NCBI GenBank assembly: GCA_032718565.1
Contig: JAVGVS010000498.1
Coordinates: 62,001-126,000 of the forward strand
Reading direction: 5' to 3'
Source of the DNA: Distichodus sexfasciatus
Taxonomy: Eukaryota; Chordata; Actinopteri; Characiformes; Distichodontidae
Length of the DNA: 64,000 nucleotides
The notes under the pieces are model-generated. The model searched no databases. It was not told the DNA's origin and saw nothing but the letters and a program-made list of their open reading frames with translations. The stretch's first letter is position 1, and each line of letters starts with the position of its first letter. Below, one piece after another: positions 33,876-45,944 of this stretch. The position numbers and the translations under genes are program-made.

Positions 33876-36481
33876 GTAAGCACATTACAATCCAACAAAT
33901 CAACTCCATTAAATAAAACAACAAGAAAATCAGAAGAATAATAATCACACAAAAACAATGACAAACAGAAGTGAATTAGCGATGGTGATACATGAGCCCG
34001 CGATGCTGCTGATCAACTCCTCACTGGATTTTCTGACGGTGAACAACTTGGAAACTTAGTTTTCCTCTAATGCTTTAAACGCAGCGTCGCTGTGCCCCAG
34101 TGCTACCATGGACTTATAGATCCGCTCACCACTAATTGGCTACCACTATGGTAAAAAACCAGGAGAATATTAATAATAATATAATAATAATAATCATCGT
34201 CATAAAAAATCACACACAAGCATACTATTCTCGTTATTTCAATAATTAACCCTTTTATTCTTTATTTCTCCTTGTTTTCTTTTTAAAGGAAGCTTTTAAT
34301 CAAAGAGCAGTTTGTTCATATATAGTTTTTACAGAAGAAAATACTATACAACCATTTCCCTCCTGGAACAATATTTTGAAGATATTCATCTACACATTTA
34401 ATTACCTATATTATGACCCTTCTTTCAAAGCCGCGCTTAAGAAATAATTAATTGTAATTTCCTCGCCGCCTTTCTTTCCCGCTACACACTCGCTCATTTT
34501 CAGCTGAAGCTGCGGCAAACAAAATTCATTGTTTTGCTTTTTTTTCCTGCGTCGTAATTTGGAGCGGAGCACTGCAGTAATTTCCTCTGTATAGAATTTA
34601 TTAAAATTACAGTCGTCATTAGTGTTAGTCGTTAGGCAGGCCAGGTTCTGGCATGTCTGTTCCATATTGAAATCTCCAAAACAAAGAAAATCAGTCCATT
34701 AAATTGTTTTTTTTTTTCTTAAATAAACCACAGAACAACAGGTCTTCGTCACACCGACAAGTATCTGTGCATAAAAGTGAACAAAACAACAACGTGAAGC
34801 AAGTTCCCTGGTAAAAGATATATGCCGTCATGTTTCCGTAAGGTAAAAACCAATCTAAAAAGTGCAAAAACACCCTAAAATGTTGCTCTTTGCAAGGTCA
34901 CATAAATATTAAATAAACTCAGAACTGGAGCTCAACCACAGCTTTTTATATATAAAGAGAAAACAAAGCCGCGCACTTTGTTTTTCGGCCCGTACGCTTT
35001 AAACAGAAGAACGTCCCAGAGCGGATTTTAGCATCTCGCGTGACGCGTCCGTCCTGCTCTCGGCTTGTCCTCAGCCGAGAGAGACACAGACAGACAGAAA
35101 GAGAGTCTCTCCTTTAAAAGCAGGTAAACGAGGCTTCTGAAAAACGAAGCCCCAGCCGTAGACTCTGAGAGAATACATTTTTTCTCAAGTTTTTTTTTTT
35201 TTTTTTTTTTTTTCCCCCATGCTACGCAAACTGTAATGAAAGAACTAAACCCTAAACTACCTACAAGATCATCCCTAAGGTCAGAGAACACGTGCTCATG
35301 TACTGCTTCTGTTGGATACTTGAGTGCAGGTGTCAGTCCAGAGAGAAGAGCATCGATCCCTCCGTCCCGCACGGCGCGACCATCAACTATTCATGATGCT
35401 CTTCGCGAGAGAGCCGGAGGGAGAGAGAGGGCGGGGAAGACCAGCACCTACCGGTCGGCCCCCGTGCGCTTCAGAGACTAATGCAACGGCGACAACAACG
35501 GTGAGGACGACAACCGAAAACAAAGCAATAATAATAATAATGCAAACGTTAACACAAACTGACTTAAATAAAAGCTCTGCCGTCTAAACTCGTCTATACA
35601 AAAGTGCACTCTATCCTTATGCAAATCCAAACAAGGGTCCACGAGAAGAGCGAGGAGGAGGAGGAGGAACTGAGGGTTTGCCTGCAGTCGCTGCTCGTAC
35701 TGGAGAGAGAAGGAGCTGAAGAGTCCACATGGAATGGAGGTTATGACACAAGTGAGAGAACCTTAACGTGAGAACTGTGATCATGGAACATTTTTAAAAA
35801 GTGTTAAACGGATAAAAAGCGCGTAAGCCGAAGCACTGACGCAGGACCCTGCACTAATAATCATAATAATCATAATAATCATAATAATAATGCAGGATGT
35901 TACTGAATCTGTTGGTAGCACATTCATTTAAAAAAGAAAAAAACTTGCGCTGTGTAAAACACGTGCTCCTCCGTTCAGTTCGTATCAGGGTCCTGCAGTT
36001 CCGCACTGCACTGTAAATGTATTTTAACATCCACACACATCTACTGTATATAGATATTCATATATATAGTTAAAGTTGTTTTCGTTTTTTTTTTTCCCCA
36101 CACAAAAAAGTGACAAACAAAATTGAATAAATTAAATTCAAACATGCACGCAACACACAAACGAAGACTGATGTGTAGGAAAAAGCTTTACATCGCCACC
36201 CATGTGTAAAAGACAGCCTTGTCCCGTCCGGTTCCGTCCGGTTCGCTGTTCGTCTTTTTTGTTTTTCTTTTTTTCTCCTTAATGCATATTTAAATTAATA
36301 ATGTTGGTCATCTTGTAAACATCGTAATAAATCATTCTGGGCCTTCACTTATTTTTTTTAACTTGAGCATGTGTCGTTTTTTTTTTCTTCCTTGTGATAA
36401 AACGAGGCGGTTGTGACGCGGGTTTGTTCGTAGCGTCTCATCTTCGGCGTCCTCTTTTTCAGCTTCCCTCCGCGTCGGGGA

Positions 36482-37809
36482 TCACAGGTCGGCCTCGGGG
36501 TCGTCTTTTTCCATGCGTGCGGCATCGGCGTGGTTGGCGGAAGCCTCGTACGCCTCTCTGTTGTCTTCCTTCTCTCCGTCCGGCTCGGGCATGGAATCGT
36601 CGTACGAGTCTGTGTTGAGATCCTCCTCGGGCTCTTCCTCCTCCTCCTCCATCTCGTCGTCGTCGTCGTCCTCTTCCTCCTCGTGCGCCGGCTCCTCCTC
36701 GCCCGACAGGTCGTCCTCGGGGTCGCCGGACGTGCCCGTGGTGTCGTCCTGGGGGTTGGCCAGGCCCAGGGGAGCGGCCGTGGCGACTGCGGAGGAGGAG
36801 ACGGGCACGATGCCGTGTGACATGGTCAGCGTCTCGCGCCGCAGCTTCTTGCTGAGGTCGAGGGAGTCGGCCAGGCCGAGGCCGGCGGCATTCTTCAGGA
36901 AGAAGAGCGAGCTGCTGGTGTCGGTGCCCAGGTTGAGAGAGCCGTCCAGGTTGACCATGTGGCGCGGGAGCTCGGGGTACTCGCCGTGGCCCGGAGCAGG
37001 GGGCAGGTAGATGGTGGCGTTGGTGCGGGGCAGCCCCAGAGCGCTCCTGGGCGAGGTCGAGCGCATTCCCAAAGATATGGCGGGAGGTGCCAGGCCGGCC
37101 AGGGTGTTGCTGCTGTTATTGTGGTGGGTCCCGGTGCCCTCGCGGTTGGGGGAAACAGCGGGCAGCTCGCCACGCTCCTGCTTCTCGTGCTTGCGCTTGT
37201 GGGAGTCCATCTGGGACATGCCCACCACGGTGTGCTTGCACTCGGGGTAGGTGCAGTGGAAGTGGGAACACTTGAGCTTATACTTGCAGTCGGCCACCTC
37301 GCAGTCGGCGCTGGAGCTGAACTGGCAGAAGCCGGCGGCGCTGATCACGTCCTGCTTGCCGTGGTGCTTGCGGTGCGCCGTCACCTTGGTGCTGTCGGTG
37401 CAGCGGAAGCCGCAGCGCAGGCAGTGGAAGTGTGTGCTGTTGCCTGAGAACTGGCAGTCGGGGAAGTTGCAGCTGAGCGACGACTTAAAGCGCTTGAAGT
37501 CGTCCAGCACCAGGTTGTCGACGCGGTCGTGGTGCTGCGCGTGCTTGTACATGTGCGTGCGGCCGCAGAACTTATAGCCGCAGTTCTCCCGTGTGCAGTG
37601 GTAGTGCGTCACCTTCAGCGAGAACTGGCACGCCGCGTCCTTGCAGTCCTCGTACAGGTCGTAGCGCCGGAAGCCTTCCAGCATCATGCCCTCGTCCAGC
37701 ATCTTGCGTGACGAGGCCGTCTTGCGACGCTTCCCGAACGGGGACATGTCCTCGATGATCCAGAAGCGCTTCTTGGCGCCCGTCGCCGTGGGGATGGAGA
37801 TGGTGTTTC
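36482..37809 (-). CDS. CASZ1: CASZ1 terminal coding exon (window exon 14)
   Basis: The acceptor is TATTTTTAG. With one carried base it opens GNTISIPTATGAKKRFWIIE, then DMSPFGKRRKTASSRK, a conserved castor-family block. Three C2H2 units follow: C-TREN-C...H-AQH-H; an unusual C-LR-C finger (HFHCLRCGFRC...HRKHH); and C-TYPE-C...H-KRK-H, each preceded by the family's C-x4-C...HFHC/HYHC motif. After the fingers come a low-complexity Gly/Ser/Pro region and a very acidic tail (EEEEDDDDDEMEEEEEE). TGA is at 36482-36484. The exon has 442 codons after the split codon, including the stop. GC content is high, so the opposite strand is open by coincidence. Confidence 0.95.
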
Positions 37810-38331
37810 CTAAAAATAGACGAGGAGAGGTGAGATGGTGGTGAGGTGGCAGTTAAACCACTGTCACTGCGAAGGGCTTCTATATCTTTACCCACGTTGA
37901 CCGAAATTCCTTCACTGTCGCATCCAGATTTAAGTTTGCAACAAAGTGATTATTTAATTGCCAAGCACACGTTAAATGTGTAGCTACGACACCTTGTGAA
38001 ATGATTATTTTAACAATATTAACTTTATAGCAAACAATATAATGTTAATTAATGAACATGTTCAACAAATATTGTGTGTTTTGCAATTATAAGTTACAAA
38101 GAATGTTCAAAATGTTTGCACAGACACTGGCACAATGCTGCTGGCCAACTCTGCCATAAATGACGCTGTGCTCTAACCACTGCTGAAGCATTTTGGGGGT
38201 TTTGCAAGGTATTATATCTAAAATGTTTAAGATGATGTGGGTAATATTATAATCACTTTGTTGCAAATTTAATTTTTACAGAACTGAGAAAATCAATCGA
38301 CATGTCTAAGTTATGGTCAAAGGTACAGAAC

Positions 38332-38773
38332 TGTGACCCTCCACGGCAAAACCAGTCGCTTGTGCGGTCACGGCTACGTTTGTATTTACGGTAGCCTACG
38401 CTACATTCACAGCCACACGGATAGCCTACCTGCGTTAGGTTAACTGAACTCGGGAGACGGAGATGGATTCCGGAGAAATATCTTCACGCTAGTCAACCAG
38501 TGGATTTACCGTAAAGATTGAAGTAGAGCGGTCAAAACAGAAACTTTTAACATTCTGCTGGAATTGAATTCCTCACCTCAAGAAAGTCACGTTTTTAGGA
38601 TGGAAAGGGTAAGTTTTTCAGCCAAATTTATTCACAACAGTACAGTATAGACCTTCCACTGTTTCATAACATTAAAAAAAAAATCCAAAATTTTACCCCA
38701 CGCAACATAAACGCTCGTTTTCCTCAGAAACCTCTGTTGCGACAAGCGACTGGTTTTGCCGTGGAGAGTCACA
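38332..38773. mobile_element. TIR element, family T1 copy 3 (deletion derivative)
   Basis: Both T1 termini are present (TGTGACCCTCCACGGCAAAA; TTTTGCCGTGGAGAGTCACA), and the interior is inverted relative to copies 1 and 2. About 200 bp present in copy 1 between the terminal AGTCGCTTGT and GCGGTCGCGGCTACG is missing here. The flanks no longer show a TA duplication. Length is 442 bp. Confidence 0.85.
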
Positions 38774-39012
38774 ATTCCCTTTTGGACTCGCAGTGTAAAC
38801 ATGTTTGCAAGATGATATAAAGCTGAACTGCATCCGATACGAAGACGAGATGCGTCTAAAGCACACACTCTTCCTACTGTACGAGATGTGTTTTCATGTT
38901 ATTATGAGAAAGCACGAAGCCCTCATGTCTAATACCGTAACGGGAAGCTCCTCAGTGTGTGTGTGTTTCGTACGTGTGTGTGACAGAGTGTAGATCAGGG
39001 ATGAGATGTCGT

Positions 39013-39137
39013 CCTTAAGGGCTGCTATCCAGCACATTTTCCGTCCCGCCTCGTCTCTCGGGAGGATACTGACTAGTCGGGACTCAGCGGGGAGAGTGGA
39101 AAGATGCTGAATATCAGCCCTCGAGGACCAGAATTGA
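39013..39137. mobile_element. Short palindromic element, decayed
   Basis: CTTAAGGGCTGCTATCCAGC on the left and GCTGAATATCAGCCCTCGAG on the right are imperfect inverted repeats about 125 bp apart. The organisation is like that of the better-preserved 30939-31098 element, but the sequence differs. No TSD is readable. Confidence 0.4.
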
Positions 39138-39874
39138 TGGTTCCTCTCCCCTTTGACTCAGTGCTTTAGTGAGCAGCTCGAGGTCACAGCTAAAAAACAC
39201 AGACCGACCCTGTCCGGAGCAGGAGGCTTCCCATAAAGCCGGGCACCATTAGCGCTAATGGAAGATCTCCCGCTAATGGAAGACAAAACCAACAGGCCAA
39301 CAGGGTTGACTCGCTGGCCAGGCTGGGAAGGTGGGGAACTTTGTTAAGCAGAACACAAATAACAAGGAAGCCCACGCATCAAAATGTAGTCATGGCCAAA
39401 CGCTTCGTCAGAGACACTAACTCTCCTGCTTCAGCATTTCCACACATTTCTATGGTGCACTAAAAAAAAAAAACCCTATTTCACGTTACAGTGGCATTTG
39501 TTGGCAAAAACATCACATTTATGCAACGAGTCAATATTTACGACGCTGACTCATTTTCCTCATGACTTCCACATGCCAGATATCAGCTTCTGCGCCGCAC
39601 CCCGACAGTGAACCGTTCTTGCTTCATTAGCACTAGGAGCTTCTGTTTGCCCACTCACTTTTCACAGACTGACTACAGCTTCTCACCGGGGATCTGGGGA
39701 GGTTTACAAAACGTCAACCTTCTGATCTCTGAGCCACTTCGTTATGACGTTTGTTACCATGTTTACGCTTTGTGATGGTGCTCCATCGTGCTGCAAAATA
39801 CACAGATCATCACCAAACCCTACCCAGATCGCCAGGAGAAGTCACCTCTGGAGGACATTTTGATGCCACTCAAT

Positions 39875-40022
39875 GACAGCACTTAGCGGACACTCTAATC
39901 CAGAGCAACTTGGGGCTAAGGGTCTTGCTCAGGGAGGGACCCAGTGAAGAGAGTGCTGGAGCTAGGATTTGAACCCATATCTTGGTCCAGAGGTGAGTGT
40001 CCTAACCACTAGACCACCACCA
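39875..40022 (-). mobile_element. tRNA-derived SINE, family S2
   Basis: GCACTTAGCGGACACTCTAA, TCCAGAGCAACTTGGGGCTA, AGGGTCTTGCTCAGGGAGGG and AGCTAGGATTTGAACCCATA are followed by TCCTAACCACTAGACCACCA. On the minus strand this gives a tRNA-like head with B-box GGGTTCAAATCC. It is a good reference copy. Confidence 0.85.
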
Positions 40023-40573
40023 CATTCATTATGCATGGGAGTGTTTTTGGGGCAGAACTGGGAGCGATCGAGGCCCCTCCCTCGGATGCTTTACTGTTGG
40101 CATGACTCAGGACTCCGGATGGTAGCCTTCATCTTTTCTTCTGCTGACAATCTATTATCCCAGTGTCTCACACCGTCATAAAGATACTTCATCTGAGAAA
40201 AACAACTCGTCTTCTGCTGTAGAGCAGAGAACTTGGGCAAAGTTACTTTCTGTGATGAAGCTGCCGGAAGTCATGAAGAAGGTCCAACACTGTCAAGATT
40301 GACTCTTTGCATAAATTTGATGTTTGCCCAAAAAAATCATTTGAAACCTGTGAAATCTCTGTGTTCTTCAGTATACCTTAGACACATGTGGAAATAATCT
40401 AAAAATGCAGCAACATTTGCATTTCAACACAAAACTTTGGCAAAATGTTTGCCCACAAATGTATTAAAAAAAAACCCATTCTGGACGTCTTGTGAGCTGC
40501 TCTACACTGAAGACAAAAGTTTGCAAAGTTTTACTGTAGAACAGCGGAGGACTGTGGGAGGCGGGGTCTGTAC

Positions 40574-40927
40574 CTGCGGCGTCCTGCACTATAGGGACAT
40601 CGTTTTTAACCGGAGACGGAGTGGCAATGATGGGACTGAAAGCTGGTGTGTTGGTTGGCATGACAACACTCCGAGTGGCTCCAAGAGAGGCGCTGAGCAG
40701 AGAGTATGAGACACAGGATGGAGAGAGGAGGTATGGGAGCGAGGGAAGGGTCGGCCGCAGCAGGGTCGCAGGGAAGGATGGAGGAGGCTGGGGCTGGAGC
40801 GGAGCCTGAGTTTGGGGTGGAGGTGGAAGAGGAGGAGGAGGAGGAGGAGAGGACTGAGAAGTGGGAGGAGCATCAGCAGAGGTGGTGGGAGGAGTGGGAT
40901 TAGGGGCGGGGACCTGACAGCCCGGTC
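40574..40927 (-). CDS. CASZ1: CASZ1 proline-rich exon (window exon 13)
   Basis: The acceptor CATCTCCCCAG and donor GTACAG bound 354 nt. The exon begins after one carried base and ends leaving one base, so it is symmetric (phase 1-1) and could be skipped without a frameshift. It reads GPGCQVPAPNPTPPTTSADA, a run of about 17 prolines with few interruptions (PPPPPPLPPPPQ), then TPAFSPIIATPSPVKNDVPI and VQDAAG, which joins smoothly to GNTIS in the last exon. It has no zinc finger. A disordered linker between the finger clusters is likely. GC-rich shadow frames on the plus strand are ignored. Confidence 0.85.
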
Positions 40928-41973
40928 CTGGGGAGATGGAAGAGATGCCCGGGAAAAGAGGAGGGAGGGAGGGAGGGAGGAGAGGGTGGGGAAGGGAGTG
41001 GAAAAGGTAGGGAGAGAGAGAGAGAGAGAGACAGGTGTGTACACACACACACACACACACACACATAGCCAAACACACAGGGATGGGAGGTAGAAAAGGA
41101 AGAGATCAAATAATGAAATACCAAAAGCCAAAAAAAGAGAAATCAACAGCCAAAAGCAACAGTGATGAGAGTGAAAGATAATATTTTAACCCAAATGGTG
41201 AGAAGGTTTACATCAGTGCAGGAAAAGCTAGACCCCCACCACAGAGAGAGACACAGCACAAGCCCCCGGTTTAAGAGCAGAGAGAAAGGCAGACGTATCC
41301 CACGACGACACTGGCGGCGGTGTAGGTGGATATTATGAGAGCGCGATGCGTCGGTGTTGGTGGAGTTGCCACAGGGATGGCGTTAATGTGAGGAGGGTGT
41401 GTGGAGGACTATATAATAAATTTACTGCTCCATAATTTGACAAGTGTCATTACTGTGGAAAATATTTGCCGGCTCTGACGGCTTCGTGGACAAGTTGTCG
41501 TGTTTATGAGACGTGGGGAGGACGAGTGGCGGTGGAAAAATACAGAGCGGGTAGCTTTCTCTTTTTGTTTGGTTTTTTCCACCGCCGCTTCTAATCAGTG
41601 GGGTCGGGGTCCGGAGGATGTGGCACGGCACGGCACGATTCCGGTGACGTGTGGTCACAGCAATTTATTAACTGACGTTCACAGGCTGAATAGGCTGACG
41701 GCCGAGCTTGAATCGAACTCCTTGTAAGGATCTCGAAGACGTTTCACCTCTCATCCGAGACGCTTTCTTCATTCTTCAAGTGAGAGTTGAAACATCTTCG
41801 AGAACCTTAAAAGTAGAGCCTTCAGTTCAAGCTCTCAAGGCCTAACTAGTGGGCGACTGAGAAGCTACACATCTTCTGCTGGTTACTGATAAAGGGGGCG
41901 CTCTTCCTAATCCATTCGTTTTTAGCAGATCAAACATAATTGGTGTGAAAGTGAAGCTGACAGTGGTCCGTAC

Positions 41974-42208
41974 CTGCGGGGGAGCTGTCGTTGCCCACTG
42001 GGGTGCTGGTGCAGCTGCGGTCCTGGTTGGAGGACTCTGAGGAGAGGCCCAGCGGACTTCCTCCACCCATGTAGTCCATGTAGTCGTCGCCCTCGTCCAT
42101 CATGGTGGAGAAAGCTGAGGTGAGGTTGGGCTGCGCTCCCAGGGGGCCGGACGACACCAGGCTGGCCATGTGCTGCAGCTCGTCCGACTGATGCCCGTGA
42201 TGGACCAC
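41974..42208 (-). CDS. CASZ1: CASZ1 linker exon (window exon 12)
   Basis: The acceptor is GTGCCGTAG and the donor is GTACGG. The 235 nt begin in phase 0 and leave one base. The product starts VVHHGHQSDELQHMASLVSS and runs through an acidic, aromatic patch (MMDEGDDYMDYMGGG) to SSESSNQDRSCTSTPVGNDS. The SSESS..DRSC(T/S)STPVGN block is a conserved castor-family linker. It contains no finger. The preceding intron is short (420 bp). Confidence 0.9.
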
Positions 42209-42628
42209 CTACGGCACAGCGTCGAGTCCGGGGTCAGTCACACGCCGAGCGAGAATCGTCAAAGACTTTCTTGAGAAAACCAGTTTCCACCGCTGCAACT
42301 TATCACAGCGCTCAATCTGGCCTTGGTTTCAGTTTCGTGCTTCGGAACAGAAGTGGTGCATGGTGCTAACTCTCTAGCAAACATTTGTCAATTTCTGCGT
42401 CACCCTGACTAATCTCTTCGGGTGTTTTCACACAACCTTTTAAACACACTCTCTGCGGTCTAATTTACTACCACATGAGCACAAGCAGAGCAGCAGCCGA
42501 CCCGTTCCGAGCCCCTTTTCTGATGTTGGGCCACTTCTAGAGAATTTTTGGAGTTTTAGACTTTCTTTAAAGAGGATTAAACATGAACTCTTTTCAAGCT
42601 GGATTTGGTTACGAGTAAACACTGGCAC

Positions 42629-42777
42629 CTGTGAAGGGACGCGGTCAAAGTTCTTCCCCAGCATCCTCCTCATGTGCTTGCGTGCGTGAGAGGTCATCTG
42701 GTGCTTGAGCAGGAAGGAGAACATGCAGCCCTCGCGGATGCAGTGGAAGTGGCTGTTCACCTGGTTGTACTTGCAGC
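42629..42777 (-). CDS. CASZ1: CASZ1 zinc-finger exon (window exon 11)
   Basis: The acceptor is CTCGTCTCGCAG and the donor is GTGCCA. After completing a Gly codon it encodes CKYNQVNSHFHCIREGC and a C2H2 finger, C-IREG-C-MFSFLLKHQMTS-H-ARK-H. It is followed by a basic tail KHMRRMLGKNFDRVPSQ. The C-x4-G-C spacing and the preceding HFHC are typical of the castor-type paired motif. It ends in phase 0. Confidence 0.95.
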
Positions 42778-45282
42778 CTGCGAGACGAGAGAGAGAAGCG
42801 TTACCACACGTCACTGATTTTCCGACCTCCTGCGCCGGCTCTTTGGAAAGTTGGACTTTTATTTTTGCCGTTTGGTGCTGCAGCACAGTCCGGCCCTTAT
42901 TATTATTATTATTATTACTACTGTCTCCGGAGAGTCACACTGAGAAAGTGTCGCTTTTGGAGATTAGACCTGTGGTGCTCTTTATTACAGTGACATCTTT
43001 TATTCAATTTGGAATTTACATAAATACATTCTGCGTTTGGAGAGGTAATAACGCACAACCCCGCAAAGCAAAGTAAACACACAATTATTTCCATATTAAA
43101 TTCATTTTTCACAACCTATCTCTTGTTATTGTGTCCTTCCGGTCCCTCCTCCTCCTGTTAGAACTGAAGTCCTACAGATTTTAATTGCTATATGTTGCCG
43201 CTTTTTTTCTTTCTTTCTTCAAATTAAATGACTGCTTTTGGTGGCTTAATCAAATAATGTAGGAAGCCGGTCATAATTTTATTGGGAATAATGCACACAC
43301 ACACACACACACACAAAAATAATTGAATGAGCAACATGCAGGGCAGGTGCCGGCTTGCCCGTTGCCATGGCGTCAGCTGCACGACAAGCCGCTTGTCGTC
43401 AGATTGCTTTTGTACACACGAGCGACGCACCACAAACACGGGGAGTTGAGCAAATAAGAATGACGTGCCAAAATATCAAGGCTCTTCGGGCCTCTGCCTC
43501 CTGGTAACCGCCAAGCTCGTCGCCACCGCTGCTCTGTTTAACGCCGCTGCTATAGATACGGCTCTCCGGCTCCAGCTGAACCATCAATTCTTCAGACGCT
43601 CGCTCTGCTAACGCAACTCGTTATTAGCTTTTTCTTGCAAAACAAAAAAAACAATAGCGCCGGAGGGAAGCGAGACGCCACATAAGCGGGGGAGTTTAGT
43701 GACACTTTCAGGTAGTTTCGGGTGTGCTGTTAAGTTTCTCTTTACTGCAGCGGACGAGCAGGAGGAGGAAGGTGTGTGTGTGTGTGTGTTTGTGGGGCGG
43801 GAGACAGCAACCTTTCAATTTGGCTGGGCGAAGATGATCGAGGTTTGAAAAAGAGGAACACAAACAGAGCGAGCGAGACAGCCACCGTAATTAACAAACA
43901 TGTGTAATTGCTCACTCCTGACAGGTTAAATATACCCAAGAAAACAGGCTGCGTTTGATTACTTACTATAAATACTGAAGTATTAATGTATGACAAAAAG
44001 GCCGACACCATTTTTCTCAGGGAGGTTTTTAGTTTAGATGAAACAACCCCCCCACCATTCCCTCCCCCTCCTCGCAAACATGCCCGCGCCCATTTTAATG
44101 GAGCTTGAAGTTATTTGTTGTGAAACACACACGCACGCAGCTCGGGCAGGAATTTCATCCTCAGCGCTTTGACTTTAGTGTTGGGTTGCAGAGGAAATGT
44201 ATATATATAAATAAATAAGCTGCCGCTAATGGGAAGTGAGGTGCCGCCGGGAGAGCTGTGGCGAATTCGGGGGAAAAGGTGCGAGGCTCCGCTTCGGTAC
44301 GGCGCGACGGTGTGACAATTAGCATGTCAGTGGAGGGAACGGTGCTTTTCCTGTGTCGGCTGGAGCATGTGGTGTGTGTGTGTGGAAACAGCCAGCTCAC
44401 ATCGGGGCGAGCATATCGACGTGGAATTACTATTACATCATCAGTGATCTGATTTCACACCTTCCCTCCACCGTTCTGCCTCCTGTTCTGCGAGCGTGTG
44501 CTGCCGGAATGAAGCGGGGGCCTCGGATAAACACAAATGTGTCTGGAAAAATCGGCCTCTAATGAGGAGACAATGAGTGAAATAATGAGGTGTGTAGGAG
44601 GCTGGAGGTGGGATTTTACACCTTAATACGGCCGCGGAACGCGCCGGCCGACGTTAAGAGCAGTCAGTGACCAATTTTGACACTGTATCATTTGGATTAC
44701 AGTCATTTGGGGGCTTTTATAACCAGCGCTGTGAGTAAGCAAGGAAAGCTTCCTGAACAGAAGTCACGTAGCGCTGAAGAAAGCGGAAAGAAAAGTCGCG
44801 TAAACAAGTGTCTGTAACATTTACAATACGAACATTTCTTTTCCTAATGACAGGGGCAGTGCCTGGAGCACCGTGGGGTTAAGGGTCTTGCGCTGGGACG
44901 GTAGATTTTAGACGCTCCTGGGACTCGAACGCCCCAGCGTCTGGAGGTTTCAGTCTTTTAGACCACCGCGCCACCACCGCACCAAGCTTAATTCCTCAAC
45001 ATAAATCTAAACAGTCTGACTGATTCAACTGATTGGGACTCACGTGGACATCGAAGCTCAGCGATTGGTCAAACGGGGTGTAAATTATTTTTTTGAGTTG
45101 CGGAGTGGGAGGAGCAAGGACTAGCCCCAGAAGAAGGTAAAATAACCTCTTGAGGGTTTAAAAGTGCAGTAAATCTGGACGTCGTTAGTAAAGAGACAGC
45201 ATGAGCACATCACTGGAGTTAGAGGAGCTGGTCTGAACATGGATTATTCTGGAGCTTGAACCCACACACACAAGGCTCTCAC
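42778..45282 (-). other. CASZ1: CASZ1 intron, mostly unique
   Basis: It contains small (TAT)n (42898-42917), (CA)n (43293-43315) and (GT)n (43772-43789) runs and one S2 SINE (44821-44985). The rest is unique-looking; 43830-44110 and 44560-44800 are AT-rich and could be regulatory, but nothing in the sequence proves it. Confidence 0.6.
44821..44985 (-). mobile_element. SINE family S2
   Basis: CTAATGACAGGGGCAGTGCC, TGGAGCACCGTGGGGTTAAG, GGTCTTGCGCTGGGACGG and CTGGGACTCGAACGCCCC follow the S2 order. The B-box on the minus strand is GCGTTCGAGTCCC. Confidence 0.75.
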
Positions 45283-45454
45283 CGTGTCGGCCGCACTCCT
45301 CTCTCTTGGTGAAGTATTTGAAGCCGTTGGCGGCGCGCCTCTCGGCCTTTTCGTGCTTCTTGACGTGCCAGGGCAGCTTGGTGGTGATGTTGGTGACGAA
45401 GAAGCAGCCGGGTCTCAGACAGTGGTAGTGGCCCCTCATGCGGAACTCACAGTG
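45283..45454 (-). CDS. CASZ1: CASZ1 zinc-finger exon (window exon 10)
   Basis: The acceptor is CTGGTTTCCCAG and the donor is GTGAGA. It begins in phase 0 and leaves one base. It encodes HCEFRMRGHYHCLRPGC and the finger C-LRPG-C-FFVTNITTKLPW-H-VKK-H, then the very conserved linker EKAERRAANGFKYFTKREEC leading into the next unit, whose first Cys pair is completed by the following exon. A GC-rich reverse frame is ignored. Confidence 0.95.
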
Positions 45455-45944
45455 CTGGGAAACCAGAGAGAGAGAGACAGCGCCAGTGAGATCCCAAGGA
45501 AAAGTCTCCATTTAGGAGCTCCTGCTGGGTTTCTCTTCTGCCTGATCACTCGAGAAGTGGAATCTACGACTTAATAATTTACTAATGTTTGTTTAAGATC
45601 AAAACAAACATCAGATGATTTGATCAAATTGCCTTCTGTTTAAGGGCTGGTTCACAGCTTTTCGGCTGATTTTTTTTTTTTTGGAGGCAGTCGGTTCTAG
45701 TCTGTGGATTTAGTGCGGCACCGGTTCCAAAATTGGCGAACTGGCGCGGGAACCAGAGCAGTGGAAAAGGGGTAAGACTCCACACTGAAAAGCCATACAG
45801 CTGACCCAGGGATCAAACCCAGGACCTCCTCGCTGTGGGGCGACAGTGCTACCCCCCGCAGCTCCGTTCCACCCCTAATCTGAAGCAAATCCGCCCAAGC
45901 CCGTCAATAGATATTAACCCCCGCCCCGTCTGTTCAACCTGAAC

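Larger units (their letters stand above)
33657..36481 (-). other. CASZ1: Probable CASZ1 3' UTR
   Basis: The stretch after the CASZ1 stop (36482-36484) is AT-rich, has a long T run (35190-35214 on the plus strand) and shows no exon of another gene on the minus strand. The lower limit is set by the AATAAA at 33657 and is uncertain. Within it, 35330-35480 is more GC-rich than its surroundings. A splice-flanked plus-strand segment (33791-33875) lies antisense to its end. Confidence 0.5.
37810..40573 (-). other. CASZ1: CASZ1 intron with repeats
   Basis: It holds family T1 copy 3 (38332-38773), a short palindromic element (39013-39137) and an S2 SINE (39875-40022). The rest has no supportable gene. 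39150-39870 looks unique. Confidence 0.7.

Noticed and set aside
36513..37711. Several plus-strand open frames of 60-165 codons
   Set aside because: They are antisense shadows of the GC-rich CASZ1 last exon, which has splice sites, phase and zinc-finger motifs on the other strand.
40812..41093. Plus-strand Arg/Glu-rich open frame
   Set aside because: It is a shadow of the CASZ1 proline-rich exon continuing into (GA)n and (CA)n repeats.
42886..42892. A Met near the CASZ1 exon 11 acceptor as an alternative start
   Set aside because: The Met lies in the intron upstream of the acceptor and the exon phase continues from exon 10.
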